Shown: positions 7,017-10,591 of the stretch, piece by piece
Numbering within the stretch: the first letter of the stretch is position 1
Layout: every line of letters starts with the position of its first letter
DNA from: Alphaproteobacteria bacterium
GTDB taxonomy: Bacteria; Pseudomonadota; Alphaproteobacteria; BOG-932; Roseiterribacteraceae
Reading direction: 5' to 3'
Length of the DNA: 10,591 nt
Assembly: GCA_903970575.1 (NCBI GenBank)
Contig: CAJCJC010000337.1
Coordinates: 1-10,591 of the forward strand
Program-made: the position numbers and the translations under genes
Notes under the pieces: model-generated
What the model was told of the DNA's origin: nothing
What the model saw: only the letters and a program-made list of their open reading frames with translations
Database searches by the model: none

Positions 7017-7359
7017 GGTCCGCCGGAAAATCACCCGCGAGCAGCCGCTTGGGCGCCGCTTCGCGCCACGCGCGGCGAAGTATCGTCTTTAGCTGCTCGG
7101 GCTCGACCTTCGGCGGCCGAACCAGGACCCAGGGGTAGCCGCGATAATGTTCGGTCAGAAAGAACACGTCCGGATCGGCGGCAAGTAGAATTTCGCGTTC
7201 GTTCATATCGACTCTCGCGACCAGAACCACGCCGTCTTCCCACAGGCGCGCGAATAACGTCTTGCCCACTCGAAACCCCGGCGTGTCGTAAGACGAGCGT
7301 TCATGCGCTTCCGGCAGCACCAACGCCGCTTCGCGCACCAGATCGAGGTAAGTGTTCAT
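6997..7359 (-). CDS. MmcQ/YjbR-like protein
   Basis: A small cytoplasmic protein of the MmcQ/YjbR family, often described as DNA-binding (double-wing fold) although its cellular role is poorly defined. The 120 residues contain the family landmarks LPEAHE (15-20), YDTPGFRVGKTLFARLW (24-40), a central DMNER followed by a strand, and HYRGYPWVLVRPPKV (71-85), and end with a helix including AWREAAPKRLL. The ATG at 7359 is nine bases after the stop of the phosphatase-like gene on the same strand, so the two probably form an operon with coupled translation. Its own SD is weak. The 3' end overlaps that of the dehydrogenase on the opposite strand. Confidence 0.88.
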   Translation of the reverse strand: MNTYLDLVREAALVLPEAHERSSYDTPGFRVGKTLFARLWEDGVVLVARVDMNEREILLAADPDVFFLTEHYRGYPWVLVRPPKVEPEQLKTILRRAWREAAPKRLLAGDFPADLTPRGD

Positions 7360-7368
7360 CCCGTCCCG

Positions 7369-7941
7369 TCAATCGACTTCCCGGGCCCGGCCCGATCCCC
7401 GCATAAAATCGGCGACATGCGGCAGGGAGCGCGCCAAATGCCGATGCTGGGCTCGCACGGCGTCTACAAGATGGCCGCCCAGGCCCAGTATATGATCGCC
7501 GATCTCGATCATGCGCAGGTTTGGCCACGCCTTGTCGCGAATGGACGCCACATGCGCCATCACGTCTTTAGCCGTCCACTCCGGCTTGCCGTCCGCCAGA
7601 AAGAGGACCGCCGCGGCGGTCGAGCGGCTAATGCCCATATGACAATGGATCAGGATATGGCCGCCGTTGGGTTCGCGCATCGCGCTCCGCCCAAACGCAA
7701 GCAGTTCCTCCACATGATGGCGCTGAGGCGAAACATAGCCGGTTATGTTATCCTCGATGACGTCATGAAACCGCAGCTCCAGTTTCTTGTGCGCGCCAAA
7801 CCCTTCGAACGCCGAGGGCTCTGGCGCCGCCGGGTCCAGAATGGATACGACATGTGTGACATTCGCGTCCTGGTGATCCTGCAGCTCCTCGATCCCGCAG
7901 ATCGTAATCGTAAAAGGATGAGACGCCGGAGATTTATGCAT
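7369..7941 (-). CDS. Tyrosine/dual-specificity phosphatase-like protein
   Basis: Probably a cysteine-dependent phosphatase acting on phosphotyrosine or another phosphate ester. The 190-residue protein has the signature HCHMGISRST (99-108), i.e. the CX5R loop with nucleophile Cys100 and Arg106. Asp60 or Asp64 in FHDVIEDN is a candidate general acid. The N-terminal half (THVVSILDP, 29-37) has the strand pattern of this fold. The last 40 residues are helical. I choose ATG at 7941 because GAGGG lies about six bases upstream; a TTG at 7962 is in frame but has no SD. It heads a two-gene unit with the YjbR-like gene and diverges from the MFS gene. No partner kinase is in the window and the substrate is unknown. 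Confidence 0.85.
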   Translation of the reverse strand: MHKSPASHPFTITICGIEELQDHQDANVTHVVSILDPAAPEPSAFEGFGAHKKLELRFHDVIEDNITGYVSPQRHHVEELLAFGRSAMREPNGGHILIHCHMGISRSTAAAVLFLADGKPEWTAKDVMAHVASIRDKAWPNLRMIEIGDHILGLGGHLVDAVRAQHRHLARSLPHVADFMRGSGRAREVD

Positions 7942-8114
7942 TCTCGTACCCTCACTAAACAATACGTACTGGCGCCAAACCCGATGACTTCGCTAACATT
8001 AACCGAACTGTGATCGCAAACCATGCGCTTTTGATAAATCATAACCATAAAAAAGTGAAATCACGCTAAAGAACAGGCGGCTTGCTCGCTCTTGATCATT
8101 CAACGCTAGGCAAC
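7942..8114. promoter_or_regulatory. Divergent promoter region, phosphatase / MFS exporter
   Basis: This 173-bp gap separates two divergent genes and is AT-rich at 8025-8070. TGATAAATCA (8032-8041) and GTGAAATCAC (8055-8064) are short palindrome-like sites 13 bases apart in the region expected for an operator of the MFS gene. TTGATA at 8031-8036 could be a -35 element, but no good -10 follows at 17 bases. The promoter role is inferred from position. Confidence 0.35.
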
Positions 8115-9353
8115 ATGATGACATCGGCTTCCACCGGACCGGGCAATGCATTCGCGGTTCGCGATTTTCGTTTTTTCGTGGCGATGCGGCTTCCGGCGAG
8201 CCTCGCCATTCAAATGCAGAGCGTCGCGGTCGGATGGCAGGTGTATGACCTCACGCATAAGGCGATCAGTCTGGGCTATGTCGGTTTGGCGCAATTCCTG
8301 CCGATTTTCGGTTTCGCCCTGCTGGCGGGCCATGTCGCCGATCGATTCGATCGCCGCCGCGTGCTCACCGCGTGTCTTGCCCTTCAACTGGTGGCGTCCG
8401 CTTTGCTGTTTTTCTTGGCGCGACGCGGCGGAACCGAAGTCTGGCCGATCTACGGGGTCCTTGTCCTGTTTGGAATCGCCCGCGCGTTTTCAGCCCCCGC
8501 GACCCAGGCGCTTCTCCCCGGGCTCGTTCCCCAGGAAAGCCTCGGCAGCGCCTTCGCCTGGAATTCATCTTTGTTTCAAACGATGACGATCGCGGGGCCG
8601 GCCGTTGGCGGCCTGCTTTATGGCGCGGGATCCGACGTGGTTTACGCTGTGTCTGGCGTCATGTTCGCGGTCTCCATTTTGGCTACGCTTGCCATTGGGG
8701 CGCCCGCGCGCGCCGCCGCTTCGCGCGGCGTCAGCTGGGAATCGCTCATTGCCGGGATCAGGTTCATTCGCGCGCGCCCGGAAATTCTGGGCGCCATCTC
8801 GCTCGATTTGTTCGCCGTCCTCTTCGGCGGCGCCGCCGCCTTGCTCCCGGTTTACGCCCGCGACATTCTCGATATCGGGCCTGTCGGCCTTGGCCTGCTG
8901 CGGAGCGCGCCCGCTTTGGGGGCCGTGTTGGTGGGGCTCTTTCTAGCGCATCGTTCGCTGGGGCGTCATGCCGGGCGAACGATGTTCGCGGGTGTCGCGG
9001 TCTTTGGCGTCGCGACGATCGTGTTCGGTTTTTCCACCAATTTCCTCCTGTCCCTGGCCGCGCTCGCCACTCTTGGCGCCGCCGATATGGTCAGCGTCTT
9101 CGTGCGCCAGAATCTGGTGCTGCGGGCGACGCCCGACGCGATGCGCGGCCGCGTGAATGCGGTCAATTTCCTGTTCGTCGGCGCTTCCAACGAACTCGGC
9201 GAGATGGAGTCCGGTTTAACCGCGTCCTGGTTCGGCGCCGTCGGCGCGGTGGTGGCGGGCGGAGTTGGAACCCTTCTCGTCATGGCGCTCTGGCTGTGGC
9301 GCTTTCCCGCGCTGAAAAATGTCGACAGGCTGGAGGATATCCAGACGGCGTGA
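8115..9353 (+). CDS. MFS transporter, EntS-like (MFS_3) exporter group
   Basis: A major facilitator superfamily inner-membrane transporter, of the group that includes the enterobactin exporter EntS, so proton-driven efflux of a small molecule is likely; the substrate is unknown. The 412 residues begin with FAVRDFRFF, a usual opening of this group, then a first helix, SVAVGWQVYDLT (36-47), and motif A GHVADRFDRRRVL (72-84) between helices 2 and 3. SAPATQALLPGLVP and the matching RQNLVLRATPDAMRGRVNAVN in the C-terminal half are also typical. Hydrophobic spans fit 10-12 helices. The tandem ATGs at 8115 and 8118 sit after a weak AGG; an in-frame TTG at 8082 would add 11 residues unlike the family. 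A dienelactone hydrolase gene follows after 36 bp, so co-transcription is likely. Confidence 0.88.
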   Translation: MMTSASTGPGNAFAVRDFRFFVAMRLPASLAIQMQSVAVGWQVYDLTHKAISLGYVGLAQFLPIFGFALLAGHVADRFDRRRVLTACLALQLVASALLFFLARRGGTEVWPIYGVLVLFGIARAFSAPATQALLPGLVPQESLGSAFAWNSSLFQTMTIAGPAVGGLLYGAGSDVVYAVSGVMFAVSILATLAIGAPARAAASRGVSWESLIAGIRFIRARPEILGAISLDLFAVLFGGAAALLPVYARDILDIGPVGLGLLRSAPALGAVLVGLFLAHRSLGRHAGRTMFAGVAVFGVATIVFGFSTNFLLSLAALATLGAADMVSVFVRQNLVLRATPDAMRGRVNAVNFLFVGASNELGEMESGLTASWFGAVGAVVAGGVGTLLVMALWLWRFPALKNVDRLEDIQTA

Positions 9354-9389
9354 TAAATCGCCTGCGGTATCGACACTGGAAAGGCGAGC

Positions 9390-10109
9390 GTGATGAAAAC
9401 CGAAGATATCGATTATCGCGATGGCGACGTTACCTTAAGTGGGTTCTTGGCCTACGAAGAATTCGAGGGTAAGCGCCCCGGGATCCTTGTCGTGCATGAG
9501 GCATGGGGGCTGGGCGATCATGTGATCGAACGCGCCAAGATGCTGGCCGCCCTCGGTTATGTCGCCTTCGCGGTAGACATGTACGGCGACCGTCGTCAGG
9601 CCGCCGATTTGCCTTCGGCGATGGTTTTGATCGGCGATCTCAGAAGCAGCCCGGCCAAGCTGCGCGGCCGGATCGGCGCCGCTTTGGATACGCTCCTGGC
9701 GATGCCGAATGTGGACGCCTCCCGGATCGCGGCCATCGGGTTCTGCTTTGGCGGCACCACGGTACTGGAGCTCGCCCGCGGCGGCGCGGATGTAAAGGGC
9801 GTCGTCAGTTTTCATGGCGGCCTCGAAACCGGCGCCCCCGCCGAAGCCGGTGCGGTCAAGGCGAAAGTGCTCGTGTGCACCGGCGCGGACGATCCGATGA
9901 TTCCCCCGCCGCAGGTGGTGGCGTTCGAGGAGGAGATGCGGAACGCCGACGCCGATTGGCAGGTGATCAGCTATGGCGGCACGGTCCACAGCTTCACCAA
10001 CCCCGAGGCCGGCAAGGCGGTGTCGCTGCCCGGCGTCGCCTATAATGAAAAGACCGACCGCCGCTCCTGGGCGGCGATGCGCGCATTCTTCGACGAGATA
10101 TTCACCTGA
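9390..10109 (+). CDS. Dienelactone hydrolase family alpha/beta hydrolase
   Basis: A cytoplasmic alpha/beta hydrolase related to carboxymethylenebutenolidase, which opens dienelactone in chlorocatechol breakdown; many relatives act on other esters or lactones. In 239 residues it has Glu37 in VVHEAWG, nucleophile Cys119 in GFCFGG, an acid at Asp167 or Asp168 in CTGADDPMIP, and His200 in VHSFTNP. This is the full Cys-Asp-His triad plus the glutamate that contacts the cysteine in the classic enzyme, at nearly the same positions. The start is GTG at 9390 or the adjacent ATG at 9393; GGAAAGG is five or eight bases upstream, slightly favouring the ATG. It lies behind the MFS gene in a probable operon. 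No other ring-cleavage genes are nearby, so a catechol pathway role is unproven. Confidence 0.9.
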   Translation: MMKTEDIDYRDGDVTLSGFLAYEEFEGKRPGILVVHEAWGLGDHVIERAKMLAALGYVAFAVDMYGDRRQAADLPSAMVLIGDLRSSPAKLRGRIGAALDTLLAMPNVDASRIAAIGFCFGGTTVLELARGGADVKGVVSFHGGLETGAPAEAGAVKAKVLVCTGADDPMIPPPQVVAFEEEMRNADADWQVISYGGTVHSFTNPEAGKAVSLPGVAYNEKTDRRSWAAMRAFFDEIFT

Positions 10110-10435
10110 TAAAAACACGCATGCCCATAAACGGAGCTCTTCATTTGCCTCGGTCCGGCTAAACGCCGTTATGCCGGCGCCTCGGCTTTAAGGGTGTCCT
10201 GCTTCGAACGGGGCCGAGGACTTTTGATGGACTTGGCGGTCGGCGCCTAACCTTCTCCTACGCGTCTGAACGGCAAGACGCTCAATCGAAGCGCCGTACC
10301 CTGTCGCTCCGCTTATGTCCTAAAAAACACGATGGCGGTTTGACGTCTTTCCACATCGTTGATCCAATTTATCAACGGTCGCCCTTTTTTATTGCATTTA
10401 ATCGGCGGATACTTCAAAATTTAAGAGAATATAAA
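10110..10435. other. Non-coding stretch with inverted repeats
   Basis: I see no credible protein or tRNA gene in these 326 bases. CCTCGGC (10180-10186) and GCCGAGG (10213-10219) can pair over 26 bases, followed by ACTTTTG; an alternative pairing is GTCCT (10196-10200) with AGGAC (10217-10221). Either could be a weak terminator for the MFS/hydrolase unit. The right third becomes AT-rich and looks like a promoter region for something further right. Confidence 0.4.
10357..10377. promoter_or_regulatory. Perfect palindrome CGTTGAT-N7-ATCAACG, operator candidate
   Basis: CGTTGAT (10357-10363) and ATCAACG (10371-10377) are exact reverse complements with an AT-rich 7-base spacer, the shape of a dimeric regulator's operator. 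It lies 15 bases before a weak promoter-like pair (TTGCAT at 10392, 17 bases, CAAAAT at 10415) and 58 bases before the ATG at 10436. A CTTTTTT run 7-13 bases after it also allows a terminator reading on the plus strand, though the stem has only three GC pairs. Confidence 0.35.
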
Positions 10436-10510
10436 ATGTTATTTAAATTGCTAGGCCGTGTGGACGGATTGCGACAAATTGATTCGGGGGATTCCGGAAG
10501 CAGGGGATAG
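10436..10510 (+). pseudogene. Possible 5' stump of a gene interrupted by an insertion
   Basis: A 24-codon ORF starts MLFKLLGRVDGLRQIDSG and stops at a TAG at 10508-10510. It lies behind an AT-rich promoter-like tract and a palindromic operator candidate, which is more upstream structure than such a short ORF would need. Its last codons run into the presumed left end of an insertion element near 10486. It may be the beginning of a gene broken by that insertion, or a chance ORF. The SD (AAGAGA) is weak and I do not recognise the peptide. Confidence 0.2.
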
Positions 10511-10591
10511 GTGATTCATAGGCTGTCGGTTTGGTTTTCGGGAGCCGACGATGCTGACGAGGATGACAGAGGACGAATGGGACTTCGCTGT
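10486..10591 (+). mobile_element. Possible left end of an IS5-type insertion sequence (partial)
   Basis: From about 10486 (GGGGGATTCCGGAAG) the sequence changes from AT-rich to a short GC-richer leader of about 65 bases ahead of a transposase-like start. The spacing of end to first ATG fits IS5-family elements. The exact terminal base, inverted repeat and target duplication cannot be set because the other end is beyond the window. Confidence 0.35.
10551..10591 (+). CDS. Partial ORF, possible IS5-family transposase N terminus
   Basis: The window ends 13 complete codons into an ORF reading MLTRMTEDEWDFA. An SD-like GGGAG lies seven bases before the ATG. A short start followed by MT-(E/D)-(E/D)-EW is a common opening of IS5-family transposases, whose catalytic DDE residues would lie beyond the window. 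With so few residues this is recognition by pattern only; another gene type is possible. Confidence 0.4.
   Translation, partial: MLTRMTEDEWDFA

Noticed and set aside
7303..8013. Plus-strand 236-codon ORF
   Set aside because: It is antisense to the phosphatase-like gene with its HCHMGISRST motif.
8372..9472. Plus-strand 366-codon ORF in another frame of the MFS gene
   Set aside because: It is very Arg-rich, a frame-shift shadow typical of GC-rich DNA, and overlaps a clear MFS protein.
9435..10118. Minus-strand 227-codon ORF
   Set aside because: It is the antisense shadow of the dienelactone hydrolase family gene.
10180..10226. Intrinsic terminator for the hydrolase gene
   Set aside because: The 7-bp stem has a 26-base loop, competes with another pairing, and is followed by only four T residues, so I did not list it as a terminator feature.

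Overview
The window reads as a typical GC-rich alphaproteobacterial chromosome segment, most likely from the order Hyphomicrobiales. This is inferred from protein style, frequent GTG/TTG starts with Shine-Dalgarno (SD) sites, and the mix of families; the sequence has no marker that fixes a genus. There are no rRNA or tRNA genes, no CRISPR array and no complete mobile element.

Left block (33-3428, minus strand): a two-gene surface-polysaccharide unit. A large family 2 glycosyltransferase, with a second degenerate GT-like module, is followed by a P-loop (PAPS-type) sulfotransferase. The short gap between them holds a strong hairpin over the glycosyltransferase stop codon and a second hairpin beside an SD-preceded 24-codon upstream ORF. 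An AT-rich region of about 340 bp (3429-3769) separates this unit from the next, divergent one.

Middle block (3770-7359): a TVP38/TMEM64-type membrane protein overlaps a divergent Mug-like uracil-DNA glycosylase. The latter converges on a single-domain response regulator, with the two stop codons sharing bases. Divergent from the regulator is an exported TPR protein, followed 37 bp later by a D-2-hydroxyacid dehydrogenase. The dehydrogenase converges, with overlap, on a YjbR/MmcQ-like protein.

Right block (7369-10109): a CX5R tyrosine-phosphatase-like protein forms a tight minus-strand pair with the YjbR-like gene. It is divergent from an MFS exporter of the EntS-like group, which is followed 36 bp later by a dienelactone hydrolase family enzyme.

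Right edge (10110-10591): about 440 bp without a convincing full gene. It holds a perfect CGTTGAT-N7-ATCAACG palindrome, an AT-rich promoter-like tract, a 24-codon ORF that may be the stump of a broken gene, and what looks like the left end and first codons of an IS5-type transposase. No coherent new defence or mobile system is evident. The best leads are the uracil-DNA glycosylase with a non-canonical motif A, the RNA structure in the glycosyltransferase/sulfotransferase gap, and the possible insertion at the right edge.
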